A stretch of 64,000 nucleotides of DNA from Planomicrobium sp. Y74 (GTDB lineage Bacteria > Bacillota > Bacilli > Bacillales_A > Planococcaceae): contig NZ_RCWH01000005.1 in NCBI RefSeq assembly GCF_003668635.1, positions 310,001-374,000 of the forward strand, in the 5' to 3' direction. Positions 26,718 to 36,540 of this stretch are shown here, in pieces (the stretch's first letter is position 1; each line of letters opens with the position of its first letter). Position numbers and translations under genes: made by a program. The notes beneath the pieces were generated by a model. That model did no database searches. It saw only the letters and a program-made list of their open reading frames with translations, and had not been told where the DNA came from.

Positions 26718-27257
26718 ATGGCAAAACGTTCAGGCGGTATGTTTGGTAAATTAGTATTATTAGGTATAGGTGCGGCAATCGGTTCCGCAATGGCGCAGAA
26801 AAAAGTTGACTCCAACGGTACATCGACAAGTTCCGAGGGATCTGCACAATCGGGCAATATGAAAGAGAACGTGAAAAAAGGGCTGGAGCGCTTCAATGAA
26901 CAATCGGGTGGAATGGTCGATAAAGCCAAACCATACGTATCGAAAGCAGTAGAATCAGTCAAAAGCGCTATCGACAGCCAGCAGAAAATGATGGACCAGG
27001 AAAAAGATATGCTGGATAAAGCAGATAAAACTCTTCAGGATGAAGTCGGTGAGAAATCACAGGGTGGCTCAGAGAATTCAGCCGGTTCAGGTTCTTCTAG
27101 TAATAATGAATCTGGAAAAACTGGAAGCCCATTCAATGAATCGACTCCGAGCGGCGGAGCATTTGGTGGCAGCACGGAATATACCGATTCCTTAAAAAAG
27201 GGAATTGACGAAGAAACGTCGAAAAAGGATAAGAGCGATACAACCTTCGACAAATAA
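26718..27257 (+). CDS. YtxH-like, low-complexity stress protein
   Basis: This 179-residue protein has an N-terminal hydrophobic segment (FGKLVLLGIGAAIGSAMA) followed by an acidic, helical middle (VDKAKPYVSKAVESVKSAI, KMMDQEKDMLDKADK) and a Ser/Gly/Asn-rich disordered tail. It resembles the YtxH-type membrane-anchored proteins of bacilli and the first protein of this window, but lacks a clear LLAPKSG block, so the family link is tentative. AGAAGGAGAG precedes the ATG. Its role is unknown. A terminator follows. Confidence 0.65.
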   Translation: MAKRSGGMFGKLVLLGIGAAIGSAMAQKKVDSNGTSTSSEGSAQSGNMKENVKKGLERFNEQSGGMVDKAKPYVSKAVESVKSAIDSQQKMMDQEKDMLDKADKTLQDEVGEKSQGGSENSAGSGSSSNNESGKTGSPFNESTPSGGAFGGSTEYTDSLKKGIDEETSKKDKSDTTFDK

Positions 27258-27273
27258 ATGTGAGCACATCAGG

Positions 27274-27307
27274 CTACCACTCGCAGATAGTGAGTGGTAG
27301 TTTTTTT
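27274..27307 (+). terminator. Terminator of the YtxH-like gene
   Basis: CTACCACTC pairs with GAGTGGTAG and is followed by seven T. Confidence 0.88.
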
Positions 27308-27353
27308 CCACATAATTGTCTGAATATTACGAAATAGAAAGGGGAGGGGAATT

Positions 27354-28811
27354 ATGTTTCAATCGTATACGATAAAACCATTTTATGACGAAATGTTCGA
27401 AGAAGATAAGCAGCCAAAACCTCACTATAGAAACTTCTTTCAATTACTCCAGCATTTCAGTGAGGAAGAATTGCGCGAAAAGCATGAGACCGCTCAATTA
27501 TCTTTCCTGCGACAAGGTATAACATTTACTGTCTACAATAATAATGTCGGGACAGAAAGGACAATGCCCTTCGATTTCGTGCCAATCATCATTCCGCCCG
27601 AAGAATGGGAAGTTGTCGAAAAAGGGATGATCCAGCGTGCAGAAGCATTAAATTTGTTTCTCGAGGATGTTTACGGAGAACAAAAGATCCTTCAAGATGG
27701 CATTGTCCCAAGAAATCTGATTGAAGAAAATCCATACTATTATGAAAAACAAGTAAAAGGAATCGAGATTCCTTTGAAAAATCACATCTTTCTTGCAGGC
27801 ATCGACCTAATCCGTGATGAATATGGGAAATATCATGTGCTCGAGGATAATCTCCGCAACCCCTCAGGAATGTCCTATGTTTATCAGAATCGTTATGTAA
27901 TGAGGCAGGTTTACCCTGAGTTTTTTGCCAAACATTCTGTTCAAACCCTCGAACATCAAATGACCCATATGCACCAGGCCATTCTTGATCATGCGCCTGC
28001 CACGCAAAAAGGCAAACCATTTGCTGTACTGTTGACGCCGGGGATGTACAATTCAGCTTATTATGACCATCTTTTCCTAGCGCAGCAAATGGGGATTGAC
28101 CTTGTAGAAGGACGCGATCTGGTGGTAAAGAAAAATATCGTTTACATGAAGTCGATCCGCGGCTTGAAAAGAGTTGATATTATCTATCGGCGAATTGATG
28201 ACGATTTTTTGGATCCCGAAGCCTTTAATGAGGATTCGGCATTGGGAGTACCGGGTTTATTGCAGGCTTATAGAAATGGCAATGTGGCTATTCTCAACGG
28301 TATTGGCAATGGTGTCGCTGATGACAAGGCAATTTATGCTTATGTACCGGAAATGATCCGCTATTATCTGGATGAAGAACCTCTGATTGATAATGTTAAA
28401 ACTTACCTTCTCGAGAATAAAGAAGAACGGGAGTGGGTACTCGATCATTTGGAGGAGCTTGTCGTGAAGAATGTTGGGGCGTCCGGGGGATACGATATGC
28501 TGGTTGGTCCCCACGCATCCAAAGAAATGATTGAGATTTTCCGTGAAAAGATTATAGAATCGCCACATCAATATATCGCGCAGCCTACGATTAAATTATC
28601 AAGGGCACCTGCTTATCAAGGAGAAAAATTCTACCCTTGCCACGTGGATTTAAGGGTATTTGTAATGAGAGGCAAAGAAACGAATGTCCTGCCGGGCGGC
28701 CTGTCGCGTGTCGCACTTAAAGAAGGGTCGCTTGTAGTTAACTCTTCGCAGGGCGGCGGCGGAAAAGACACATGGGTATTTAAGAAAAAAGAAGAAGGAG
28801 GAGATTCCTGA
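27354..28811 (+). CDS. Circularly permuted ATP-grasp protein
   Basis: This 485-residue protein belongs to the circularly permuted type-2 ATP-grasp family (COG2308). Family features include FLEDVYGEQKIL, GIDLIRDEYGKYHVLEDNLRNPSGMSY, RVDIIYRRIDDDFLDPEAF and VKNVGASGGYDMLVGP. Such proteins are predicted to form amide or peptide bonds using ATP, on an unknown acceptor. The gene is followed with no gap by the alpha-E/transglutaminase gene, which is the usual neighbour combination. GGGGAGGGG lies before the ATG. The biochemical role is inference from comparative genomics. Confidence 0.88.
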   Translation: MFQSYTIKPFYDEMFEEDKQPKPHYRNFFQLLQHFSEEELREKHETAQLSFLRQGITFTVYNNNVGTERTMPFDFVPIIIPPEEWEVVEKGMIQRAEALNLFLEDVYGEQKILQDGIVPRNLIEENPYYYEKQVKGIEIPLKNHIFLAGIDLIRDEYGKYHVLEDNLRNPSGMSYVYQNRYVMRQVYPEFFAKHSVQTLEHQMTHMHQAILDHAPATQKGKPFAVLLTPGMYNSAYYDHLFLAQQMGIDLVEGRDLVVKKNIVYMKSIRGLKRVDIIYRRIDDDFLDPEAFNEDSALGVPGLLQAYRNGNVAILNGIGNGVADDKAIYAYVPEMIRYYLDEEPLIDNVKTYLLENKEEREWVLDHLEELVVKNVGASGGYDMLVGPHASKEMIEIFREKIIESPHQYIAQPTIKLSRAPAYQGEKFYPCHVDLRVFVMRGKETNVLPGGLSRVALKEGSLVVNSSQGGGGKDTWVFKKKEEGGDS

Positions 28812-30683
28812 ATGCTGAGCCGAGTTGCAAATTCCTTATACTGGATGTCAAGAAACGCAGAACGTGCGGAAAATAACGCGCGAATCCTGGATGTGCAATT
28901 ATTGCAGATGATCGAAGCATCTGATGAAGAATTGGTCAGGGACGATGATTGGAAACTCATATTTGAAATTTGCGCTTCAACAGATATGATGGAGTATATC
29001 AAGTCCTTGCCTGCTTATAATGAAGATCAGCTTGTCTATTACCTTGCGATGGAAGAGGAGAATTTTAATTCCGTGGCAAGTTGTGTCCGTTTCATCCGTG
29101 AAAATGCCCGGGTCAGCCGGGACCACATTACAGATGATTACTGGGAAGTCTGGAACAGGTGCTATCTGGCGCTGCAAGAGATGGAGACAGAAAATCTCTC
29201 CGTCCGTGAAATGCAGGAATTTCTCCAGAAAGTCAAAAATACCGCTTTAACTTCGCAGGGCATCGTGGAATCTTCTATGTCGCGCGGTGTCGAGTACCAG
29301 ATGATCAAAATCGGGAAATGGCTGGAACGTGCTGAAAAAACGGCGAGAATCCTTAACGTGGTTTGTGAACGAACGCTCGCAAGGGAAGAGGCACAGCAAT
29401 CGGAACACTATTATTACTGGCTGGCGGCTCTCCGCATGACGAATGGGTACGATGCTTATTTGAAAGTGAACCCGCCGAAAATGGACCCTTCCATTGTTCT
29501 ATCTTTCCTTGTCTCGAATTCGAGTTTTCCACGGTCTATTCGCTATTGTTTGGATCATATGCGGGAAGCGATCGTTAAATTGGAGGAGGGCAAAGTATCC
29601 CATTACTCCTGGGAACTGTTTGCGAAAATTGATCAGTTGACGGCTGATTTCGAAAATTTTAATTTCCAGGAACTTGAGCAGGAAGACATGATGAACTTTT
29701 TAAATGATTTCCAAAATGGCTGCAATGAAATCGGTCAAATTTTCTCTAAGACATACTACCTTATCGATCCCGACAGCGAAAACTACACGAGCACCCAAAC
29801 CCAGACGGGGAGTGCGAAAGGAATCACTTCTATGAAATATAAAATCGAGCACACGAATATTTTTAAATACGATACGGTTGTCGACCAAAGCATGAACACT
29901 ATCCGTTTGAAACCAAGAACCGATGAAGTCCAGCGGCTTTTATCCTACAGGGCGGAAATCACACCTGCTTCTTTAACAAAAGAGCATATTGATATTTGGG
30001 GCAATAATGTAGAAACTTTCTTTATAGCTGAACACCACCAGCATTTGGAAGTTAAAACAACATCCATTGTCAGCATTCAAAAAAGTCCATTCATTCATCA
30101 AATCGATTACTCACCGGAAATGCGCGCAATTTTCCATTCAAAATTATTCGGTGAACATTATTTGGCATATTTAAGCAATACAGCCTATACCTATTTGAAT
30201 CCCGAACAGATTATGCAGGTGGATCGCGAGCTGGGCAAATTCGACAATCCGGTACAGTATGCAATAGATGTCATGGAATATATCCATGATCACTTCACAT
30301 ACAACGGCGAGTTGACAGATGTTTCGACAAAAGCATCCGAATCCTTTGGCCTCCGCAATGGCGTTTGCCAGGATATCACCCATGTCATGCTCGGAGTCCT
30401 GAGAAGCAAGCATATTCCGGCCCGTTATGTCAGCGGTTATTTATATGTCGGTGAAAACTCCGCATTGGTCGGCGACGCTGCAAGCCACGCCTGGGTAGAA
30501 GTTATGGTGCCGGGAGTAGGATGGGTCGGCCTTGATCCAACGAATAACATTGAAGCGCTCGAGAATCATATCCGTGTAGGAGTGGGGCGCGATTATAATG
30601 ATGTAAGTCCCGTGCAAGGCGTATACCGCGGGGGCAGCCAGTCTCTTGATGTTAAAGTTTCCGTTAGTCTGCTGGATCAATAA
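28812..30683 (+). CDS. Alpha-E domain fused to transglutaminase-like domain
   Basis: This 623-residue protein joins two proteins that are usually separate genes. Residues about 1-320 are an alpha-E (DUF403) helical domain starting MLSRVANSLYWMSRNAERAEN. Residues about 341-623 are a transglutaminase-like protein with its own N-terminal domain (YKIEHTNIFKYD) and the catalytic Cys in RNGVCQDITHV, His in ASHAWVEV and Asp in GLDPTNN. A 20-residue Ser/Thr-rich linker joins them. An internal ATG at 29832 with a weak AAAGGAA could also start a free transglutaminase. With the ATP-grasp gene it forms a predicted peptide/amide modification operon. Confidence 0.85.
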   Translation: MLSRVANSLYWMSRNAERAENNARILDVQLLQMIEASDEELVRDDDWKLIFEICASTDMMEYIKSLPAYNEDQLVYYLAMEEENFNSVASCVRFIRENARVSRDHITDDYWEVWNRCYLALQEMETENLSVREMQEFLQKVKNTALTSQGIVESSMSRGVEYQMIKIGKWLERAEKTARILNVVCERTLAREEAQQSEHYYYWLAALRMTNGYDAYLKVNPPKMDPSIVLSFLVSNSSFPRSIRYCLDHMREAIVKLEEGKVSHYSWELFAKIDQLTADFENFNFQELEQEDMMNFLNDFQNGCNEIGQIFSKTYYLIDPDSENYTSTQTQTGSAKGITSMKYKIEHTNIFKYDTVVDQSMNTIRLKPRTDEVQRLLSYRAEITPASLTKEHIDIWGNNVETFFIAEHHQHLEVKTTSIVSIQKSPFIHQIDYSPEMRAIFHSKLFGEHYLAYLSNTAYTYLNPEQIMQVDRELGKFDNPVQYAIDVMEYIHDHFTYNGELTDVSTKASESFGLRNGVCQDITHVMLGVLRSKHIPARYVSGYLYVGENSALVGDAASHAWVEVMVPGVGWVGLDPTNNIEALENHIRVGVGRDYNDVSPVQGVYRGGSQSLDVKVSVSLLDQ

Positions 30684-30718
30684 ACCCTCCAATTAAACTT
30701 AATAATCGTTAATCCCGT

Positions 30719-30762
30719 ACTAACGGTCAGTAAAAACCTGATTGGATCGACTAACAGTCAAT
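30719..30762. promoter_or_regulatory. Two operator-like imperfect palindromes
   Basis: ACTAACGGTCAGT (30719-30731) and ACTAACAGTCAAT (30750-30762) are related 13-bp imperfect palindromes 31 bp apart, about three helical turns. A half-site-like ATTGACTG follows at 30779. The shape resembles TetR-type operators. They lie between the transglutaminase gene and dbpA; no regulator gene is adjacent. Confidence 0.35.
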
Positions 30763-30869
30763 GAGGACAAAGCACCCCATTGACTGAAGTTTCTCTTTAA
30801 TGGAGATTGCATAGAATCCATGCAATAATGGAACTATCTGGCGTTTTGGACGGAGAAGGAGAATTATAT

Positions 30870-32315
30870 ATGGACAGCAAGGATTTCAAAGATTATAAAA
30901 TAAGTGAACCGATTTTGAAGGCACTCGAGGGGCTGGGTTATAAAGAGCCGACGGAAGTGCAGGAAAAAGTGATTCCTGTGGCATTGAAAAAAACGGATAT
31001 CGCCGTGAAGTCACAGACGGGGAGCGGGAAAACGGCCGCATTCGGTATACCGATATGTGAAATGGTCGAGTGGGAAGAAAATAAGCCGCAGGCATTAGTT
31101 TTGACACCTACCCGCGAGCTGGCTGATCAGGTGAAAGAAGACATTACCAATATCGGGCGCTTCAAGCGTATTAAAGCAGCCGCAGTGTACGGAAAGCAGC
31201 CGTTTGCCTACCAGCAGGCAGAACTGAAACAGAAATGCCACGTGGTTGTGGGGACGCCCGGCCGAGTGCTTGACCATATAGAACGCGGTACGCTGAAACT
31301 GGATCGAATCGAATTTTTGGTGTTGGATGAAGCGGACGAAATGCTCAATATGGGCTTTATCGAACAGGTGGAAGCCATCATCAATAAAGTGCCGAAACAG
31401 CGCATGACCATGCTTTTCTCGGCGACATTGCCGGAAAACGTGGAGAAGCTGCAGCAAAAGTACATGAACCAGCCTCAACACATTGAAATCGCTTCAACTG
31501 AAACGCTGAAAAATCAGATTGAACATTATCTGATCCGGGTTGCAGAAAAACAAAAATTCGCTTTGTTGCGCGATTTGACAATCGTTGAAAATCCGGACAG
31601 CTGCATCATCTTCTGCCGGACGAAAGATAACGTTGATTTCGTAATGGAACAGCTTGAAAAGCATTATTATACCTGTGATAAACTGCACGGCGGCATGGTG
31701 CAGGAAGATCGCTTTGCTGTAATGAATGATTTCAAGCGCGGAGAATTCCGTTATCTGGTCGCGACTGATGTTGCAGCGCGAGGTATCGACATCGACAGTA
31801 TTACCCATGTCATCAATTATGACATACCGTTAGAAAAGGAAAGCTATGTCCACCGTGCCGGCCGCACAGGGCGTGCCGGAAAAACGGGTAAAGCGATCAG
31901 CTTTGTAACGCCGCATGAAGATAAGTTCCTGGCTGAAATCGAGGACTATATCGGTTTTGAAATTCCAGAAAAGACTGCACCTTCTCCGGACGAAGTAAAC
32001 GCAGCGGAAGAGGCTTTCACTGAAAAGCTTGAAAGCCGTCCGCAACTTAAACGCAATAAGAACGAACAGGTAAACAAGGATATTATGAAACTCTATTTCA
32101 ACGGCGGCAAAAAGAAGAAGTTGCGTGCCTTTGATTTTGTTGGGACGCTGACAAGCATTCCTGGTGTCACGGCTGAAGACATCGGCATCATAAAAATCCA
32201 GGATACGGTGACGTATATTGATATCCTGAACGGCAAAGGCCCAATGGTTTTAAAGGAAATGAAAAATAAGACCATCAAAGGCAAAACACTGAAAGTGCAT
32301 AAAGCAAAAAAATAA
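30870..32315 (+). CDS. dbpA: DEAD-box RNA helicase, DbpA type
   Basis: This 481-residue ATP-dependent RNA helicase has motif [46 protein letters not shown] and [10 protein letters not shown] in order. The C-terminal ~75 residues ([24 protein letters not shown]) match the RNA-binding domain of DbpA/YxiN, which targets hairpin 92 of 23S rRNA during ribosome assembly. The length equals that of the Bacillus protein. ATG 30870 with AAGGAG is preferred over upstream in-frame starts. It is monocistronic with a terminator. Confidence 0.93.
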   Translation: MDSKDFKDYKISEPILKALEGLGYKEPTEVQEKVIPVALKKTDIAVKSQTGSGKTAAFGIPICEMVEWEENKPQALVLTPTRELADQVKEDITNIGRFKRIKAAAVYGKQPFAYQQAELKQKCHVVVGTPGRVLDHIERGTLKLDRIEFLVLDEADEMLNMGFIEQVEAIINKVPKQRMTMLFSATLPENVEKLQQKYMNQPQHIEIASTETLKNQIEHYLIRVAEKQKFALLRDLTIVENPDSCIIFCRTKDNVDFVMEQLEKHYYTCDKLHGGMVQEDRFAVMNDFKRGEFRYLVATDVAARGIDIDSITHVINYDIPLEKESYVHRAGRTGRAGKTGKAISFVTPHEDKFLAEIEDYIGFEIPEKTAPSPDEVNAAEEAFTEKLESRPQLKRNKNEQVNKDIMKLYFNGGKKKKLRAFDFVGTLTSIPGVTAEDIGIIKIQDTVTYIDILNGKGPMVLKEMKNKTIKGKTLKVHKAKK

Positions 32316-32324
32316 AGTTAAGCA

Positions 32325-32352
32325 AACCGTCTCTCTCAGAGGCGGTTTTTTG
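32325..32352 (+). terminator. Terminator of dbpA
   Basis: AACCGTCTCT pairs with AGAGGCGGTT (one wobble) around CTC, followed by a T run. Confidence 0.82.
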
Positions 32353-32618
32353 CATTTAAAATCACTATTAGTCTTGCCGATCCGTTTTTGAATTAGTCAT
32401 TTGCTTTCTGGAGTTACTTCTTCCGGAAGATAGGGTACATCTATAATATATTTCCAATTTGAAACCGACTACATAAGAAATTCGATTCGGCCACGGCCCA
32501 AAGCTTATAAAATGTGTATTTATGTTTTGAAAGCTTTATATTAGTCTTATTAATTAGCTTATTGTATAATTTTTATATAAATAATATATAACTAATGAAT
32601 CATAAATGGGGTAATCAT
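32353..32618. other. Upstream region of the rightward carotenoid operon
   Basis: About 265 bp without a gene. It contains a TATAAT at 32571-32576 with no good -35 partner, and TTTTGAAAGCTTTATATTAG, which faintly resembles the flank of the repeat elements. No SigB-type promoter (GTTT/GGGTAT) was found. Confidence 0.3.
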
Positions 32619-34145
32619 ATGGCGAAGAGAATCATTATAATCGGTGCTGGTCCGGGTGGGTTGGCAGCTGGCATGTTGATGGCGGCAAAGGGATATAAGG
32701 TGGACATCTATGAAAAAAACGAACGGGTCGGCGGGCGCAATGCGGCTTTGAAACTCAAAGATTTCACTTTTGATACAGGACCGACTTTCTTAAGCATGCT
32801 TCACATCGTGGAAGAATTGTTTGAAGTTGCCGGCCGGAAGCTTTCGGATTATATGGAGCCTGTGGAATTGGATCCGATGTATGAATTGATATTTGAAGAT
32901 CAAAAGTTAATCATGACACGTAATGCAGAAGAGATGAAGGCTAAAATGGATAAAGATTTTGCAGGAGGCGGGGAAGGGTACGAGCGTTTCATGAAAGAAA
33001 CCGGCCGTAAATTGGAAGCCCTGTCACCAATTCTTCAGACAAGAATGGATAAGTTTTCACACATGATTCAGCCTAAGGTGTTGAAGGCATTGCCGGAACT
33101 GGAAGTGAACAAGAGCCTGTATGACGTGCTTTCACGTTACTTCAAAGATGAGCGGTTAAAGCTGGCTTTTGCTTTTCAGTCCAAATATCTAGGGATGTCA
33201 CCATGGGAATGTCCAGGCGCATTCACTATCCTGTCTTATATGGAACATGCTTATGGAATCTACCATCCGATCGGCGGCGTCAACCAGCTTTCGGAATCGA
33301 TGGCAAGGGTGATCCGGGAGCTTGGCGGCACGATCCATACAGGCAGAGGCGTAAAAAAATTATGGCTTGAGGGCCGTACGGTAAAAGGCGTCGATTTTGA
33401 GGACGGCAACCGTGAAGCTGCTGATGAAGTAATTATTAACGGTGATTTTGCCCATGTCATGACAAACCTTGTCGAACCCGGAATTCTCAAGAAATATACT
33501 CCTGAAAAGCTGGAGAAGAAAAAATATTCCTGCTCCACTTTCATGATTTACTTGGGATTGGATAAAAAATACGATCTTTCCCACCATACAATTGTTTTTG
33601 CCAAGGATTATAAAAGAAATGTGGAAGAGATCACGAATTCCAAATTATTGTCAGCAGATCCATCTATTTATATCCAAAACGCCAGTGTTACGGATCCGAC
33701 ACTAGCGCCTGAGGGGAAATCAGCACTTTACATATTGGCACCGGTTCCGAATAATTTCAGTGATATCGGCTGGGACAGTGAACAGCAGGAATTCAGGGAA
33801 CTTGTATTGAATATTATTGAGGAGAAGACAGAGTTTAAAAATCTGCGGGATCATATCGAAGTGGAAAAATTGTTGACGCCATTTGGCTGGGAACAGGACT
33901 ATTCAGTCTATAAAGGAGCAACATTCAATCTTGGGCACCAATTGTCGCAGATGATGATATTCCGTCCGCACAATGAGTTCGAAGAACTTAAACATTGCTG
34001 GCTTGTCGGAGGCGGAACGCATCCGGGGAGCGGCTTGCCGACCATTCTGGAATCCGCCCGAATCACAGCCAACGGCATATTGAAAAAGGACGGAAACGAC
34101 GGAATACCGATTCTTCCATTGCCTGCACTGGAGGGATTTGCATGA
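32619..34145 (+). CDS. crtN: CrtN-type carotenoid desaturase/oxidase, first paralogue
   Basis: This 508-residue flavoprotein of the phytoene desaturase family has the FAD motif IIIIGAGPGGLAAGMLMA at its N-terminus, FTFDTGPTFLSM, a SCSTFMIYLGLDKKYDL segment and LVGGGTHPGSGLPTI at the C-terminus. The C-terminal half closely recalls staphylococcal CrtN (dehydrosqualene desaturase). The ATG at 32619 starts directly before the FAD fold with a weak AATGGGG; an ATG at 32595 has no site. It overlaps the next gene by four bases (ATGA). Which paralogue desaturates and which oxidises cannot be settled by eye. Confidence 0.88.
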   Translation: MAKRIIIIGAGPGGLAAGMLMAAKGYKVDIYEKNERVGGRNAALKLKDFTFDTGPTFLSMLHIVEELFEVAGRKLSDYMEPVELDPMYELIFEDQKLIMTRNAEEMKAKMDKDFAGGGEGYERFMKETGRKLEALSPILQTRMDKFSHMIQPKVLKALPELEVNKSLYDVLSRYFKDERLKLAFAFQSKYLGMSPWECPGAFTILSYMEHAYGIYHPIGGVNQLSESMARVIRELGGTIHTGRGVKKLWLEGRTVKGVDFEDGNREAADEVIINGDFAHVMTNLVEPGILKKYTPEKLEKKKYSCSTFMIYLGLDKKYDLSHHTIVFAKDYKRNVEEITNSKLLSADPSIYIQNASVTDPTLAPEGKSALYILAPVPNNFSDIGWDSEQQEFRELVLNIIEEKTEFKNLRDHIEVEKLLTPFGWEQDYSVYKGATFNLGHQLSQMMIFRPHNEFEELKHCWLVGGGTHPGSGLPTILESARITANGILKKDGNDGIPILPLPALEGFA

Positions 34146-35599
34146 GAATTGCAATAATCGGTGGCGGTATAGGCGGCCTTATGGGGGCATTGTATTTAAG
34201 CGGGAAAGGCCATGAAGTAACAATTATAGAAAAGGAAAATCGTCTTGGCGGCCGTATGAACTTCGTTGAGCGGGACGGTTTTAAAATCGATGAAGGACCC
34301 ACAATTGTTTTATTGCCGGAGATGTTCCAGGAGCTATTGACTGAAGCAGGAATTCCAAAAGAGAAATATGAATTATTGCTTTGTGACCCTCTCTATACCA
34401 TTCGTTTCAATGACGGAAAAGTGTATACGAAATACCCGGACAGCAAGCGGCAGATTGAAGAAGTTGCGAAAGTTTTTCCAGGCCAGGAAGACGGCTTCAA
34501 ACGTTTTATGGAAGAAGGAAGAGAACGCTTTGCGATCGGTAAATCCGCTTTTCTTGAGCATTCATTTGTCAGGAAAAAAGAGTTTTTTACACCGGACAAT
34601 ATCAAAAATCTTTTGGCTTTAAAGCCGCAGCTTTCCGTCAAACAATTGATGTCACGGTACTTTACGGACGAACGCCTTCAATTGGCATACACGCTGCAGT
34701 CGCTATATATAGGGGGAGACCCTTTCAGTGCTCCCGGTATGTATTCCCTTGTTCCTTTTAGTGAACACGAGCATGGTGTCCATTATCTGAAAGGGGGTTA
34801 TGCAAGCATCGTGCCGCTGCTTGAAGAAAAATTGCTCAGCATGCCGAATGTAGCTGTCAGAAAAGGGCAAGCGGTGAAGCAAATTACAGTGGAGAATGGA
34901 AAAGCAACAGGAGTGGAGTTGGAAACCGGCAGAGAAGAATTTGATGCTGTTGTGTATAACGGTGATTTCCCGACGGTATCCCGCTTATTGCCCGACCGGA
35001 AAAAGAAGAAATTCGTCCCGTCTTCTGCCTGTGTATTGCTGTATTTTGGTCTCGATCGGGTCTATGATGAAGTAAATGTCCATCAATTCTTCATTGGTAA
35101 TGATTATGCCAAGCATATGAAAGACGTGTTCAGCGACAAGAAAAAACCTGAAGATCCGGCATTTTATACGTTTCATCCTTCAAAAATCGATGATTCACTG
35201 GCGCCGGCTGGCAAAGGGGTGCTGTACACCCTGATCCCTGTTCCTTCAGGTTCGGAAGTAGATTGGGCAAACGAAAAAGAGTGGATTGATAGCGTAATCG
35301 ACAGAATGGAAAAACTGTCGTTTCCTGGATTAAAAGACGCCATCCAATGGATGGAAATAAGAACGCCTGCCGATGCGGAAGCTTTTGGCCTGTTCCGGGG
35401 AGGGAGTTTTGGAATTGGTCCGACCCTGTTGCAATCTGGTGTTTTCCGTCCGCAAGTCAAACCTTTTGATACGAAAGGGCTGTATGCAGTGGGAGCTTCC
35501 GTCCATCCGGGCGGAGGTATTCCGATAGTGATGCAGGGAGCCAAATTGCTTGCTGAGCAAATTGAACAAGATTCCTTAAGTGAGAGGAGAGGTTCTTGA
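34142..35599 (+). CDS. crtN: CrtN-type carotenoid desaturase/oxidase, second paralogue
   Basis: This 485-residue member of the same family starts MRIAIIGGGIGGLMGALYLS and has GFKIDEGPTIVLLPEMFQ, LQSLYIGGDPFSAPGMYSL and YAVGASVHPGGGIPIVMQGAKLL, all matching the CrtN branch. It is only distantly similar to the first paralogue, so they probably act at different steps of the C30 pathway, for example desaturation and end-group oxidation. TTGGAGGGA precedes the ATG, which overlaps the upstream stop. The stop overlaps the start of crtM, giving a tightly coupled three-gene operon. Confidence 0.88.
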   Translation: MRIAIIGGGIGGLMGALYLSGKGHEVTIIEKENRLGGRMNFVERDGFKIDEGPTIVLLPEMFQELLTEAGIPKEKYELLLCDPLYTIRFNDGKVYTKYPDSKRQIEEVAKVFPGQEDGFKRFMEEGRERFAIGKSAFLEHSFVRKKEFFTPDNIKNLLALKPQLSVKQLMSRYFTDERLQLAYTLQSLYIGGDPFSAPGMYSLVPFSEHEHGVHYLKGGYASIVPLLEEKLLSMPNVAVRKGQAVKQITVENGKATGVELETGREEFDAVVYNGDFPTVSRLLPDRKKKKFVPSSACVLLYFGLDRVYDEVNVHQFFIGNDYAKHMKDVFSDKKKPEDPAFYTFHPSKIDDSLAPAGKGVLYTLIPVPSGSEVDWANEKEWIDSVIDRMEKLSFPGLKDAIQWMEIRTPADAEAFGLFRGGSFGIGPTLLQSGVFRPQVKPFDTKGLYAVGASVHPGGGIPIVMQGAKLLAEQIEQDSLSERRGS

Positions 35600-36429
35600 T
35601 GGAATTAAACAAAGCATATCGTTATTGTGAAGAAGTTATTGCTGCCAATTCCAAAAGTTTCTACAAAAGCTTTTCGATGCTTCCAAAGGAAAAAAGAAAA
35701 GCGGTATGGGCTATTTATGCTTTTTGCCGGACAGTGGATGATATTGTGGACGAAGGTGCGGATCCGGTCCGTGAATTATCTCTCTTCAAACAGGAATTCA
35801 ACGATTTTTTAGCTGGCAATTTCGATGCGGAAAATCCCATGTGGATGGCCCTCTCTGATGTCTTCCGAAATTATGATATGGATGATGAGGCATATGCCAG
35901 TATGATTGCCGGACAGGAAATGGATTTGCTGATGAAACATTACCGCACTGTGGATGACGTATTGGATTACAGTTATCATGTAGCCAGTTCGGTCGGACTC
36001 ATGCTTTTGCCCGTACTGGCCCCAGGCAAAACAGCGATTTTAAAAGAGGGAGCAATCGCACTCGGTTATGCCATGCAAATCACCAATATTCTTCGGGACA
36101 TCGATGAAGATCTTGGTTTGGGACGAGTTTATCTGCCAGCGGAACTGATGAAAAAATACAATTTGAACGAAGAAGATCTGCGCAGAAAAACGGTAACGCC
36201 TGCTTTTGTTTCGGTTTGGGAAGAGATGGCCAAAGAAGCGGAGTTTTACTATCAAAAAGCGTTTGAAACGATAAATGAGTACCCGGTCAGTTCGAGGATT
36301 CCGGTAAAAGGAGCCGGCTTGGTGTACCGCGAAATCTTGACGACCATCCGAAAAAAAGACTATAACGTATTCGGCCAAAAACATTTTGTGCCGGATCAAT
36401 CTAAACAACAAATTCTTGCCTGTCTTTAA
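35599..36429 (+). CDS. crtM: Dehydrosqualene (diapophytoene) synthase
   Basis: This 276-residue squalene/phytoene synthase family enzyme is expected to condense two farnesyl diphosphates to dehydrosqualene, the first committed C30 carotenoid step. The two Mg-binding Asp-rich motifs are RTVDDIVDE (about 44-52) and NILRDIDEDLGLGRVYLP. The start is TTG 35596 or ATG 35599 behind GAGAGGAGAGG; the ATG shares a base with the preceding stop. The C30 assignment rests on the CrtN/CrtP/CrtQ neighbours; product chain length cannot be read directly. Confidence 0.9.
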   Translation: MELNKAYRYCEEVIAANSKSFYKSFSMLPKEKRKAVWAIYAFCRTVDDIVDEGADPVRELSLFKQEFNDFLAGNFDAENPMWMALSDVFRNYDMDDEAYASMIAGQEMDLLMKHYRTVDDVLDYSYHVASSVGLMLLPVLAPGKTAILKEGAIALGYAMQITNILRDIDEDLGLGRVYLPAELMKKYNLNEEDLRRKTVTPAFVSVWEEMAKEAEFYYQKAFETINEYPVSSRIPVKGAGLVYREILTTIRKKDYNVFGQKHFVPDQSKQQILACL

Positions 36430-36436
36430 GGCAGGA

Positions 36437-36471
36437 CGAAAAAAGGATACGCCTTTAATTGGCATATCCTT
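36437..36471 (-). terminator. Leftward terminator between the carotenoid operons
   Basis: AAGGATATGCC pairs with GGCGTATCCTT (minus strand) and is followed on that strand by a run of T. It ends the cruF-crtP transcript. Confidence 0.8.
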
Positions 36472-36477
36472 CCTGAA

Positions 36478-36510
36478 TCAGCCAGGTATTTTAGGCTGGT
36501 TTTTTTATTT
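36478..36510 (+). terminator. Rightward terminator of the crtN-crtN-crtM operon
   Basis: CAGCC pairs with GGCTG and is followed by a seven-T run. It lies just beyond the leftward hairpin, so the two convergent operons each have a terminator in a 110-bp gap. Confidence 0.75.
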
Positions 36511-36540
36511 TTTGTTTTTATCAAGGAGTTTGAATTTCAA

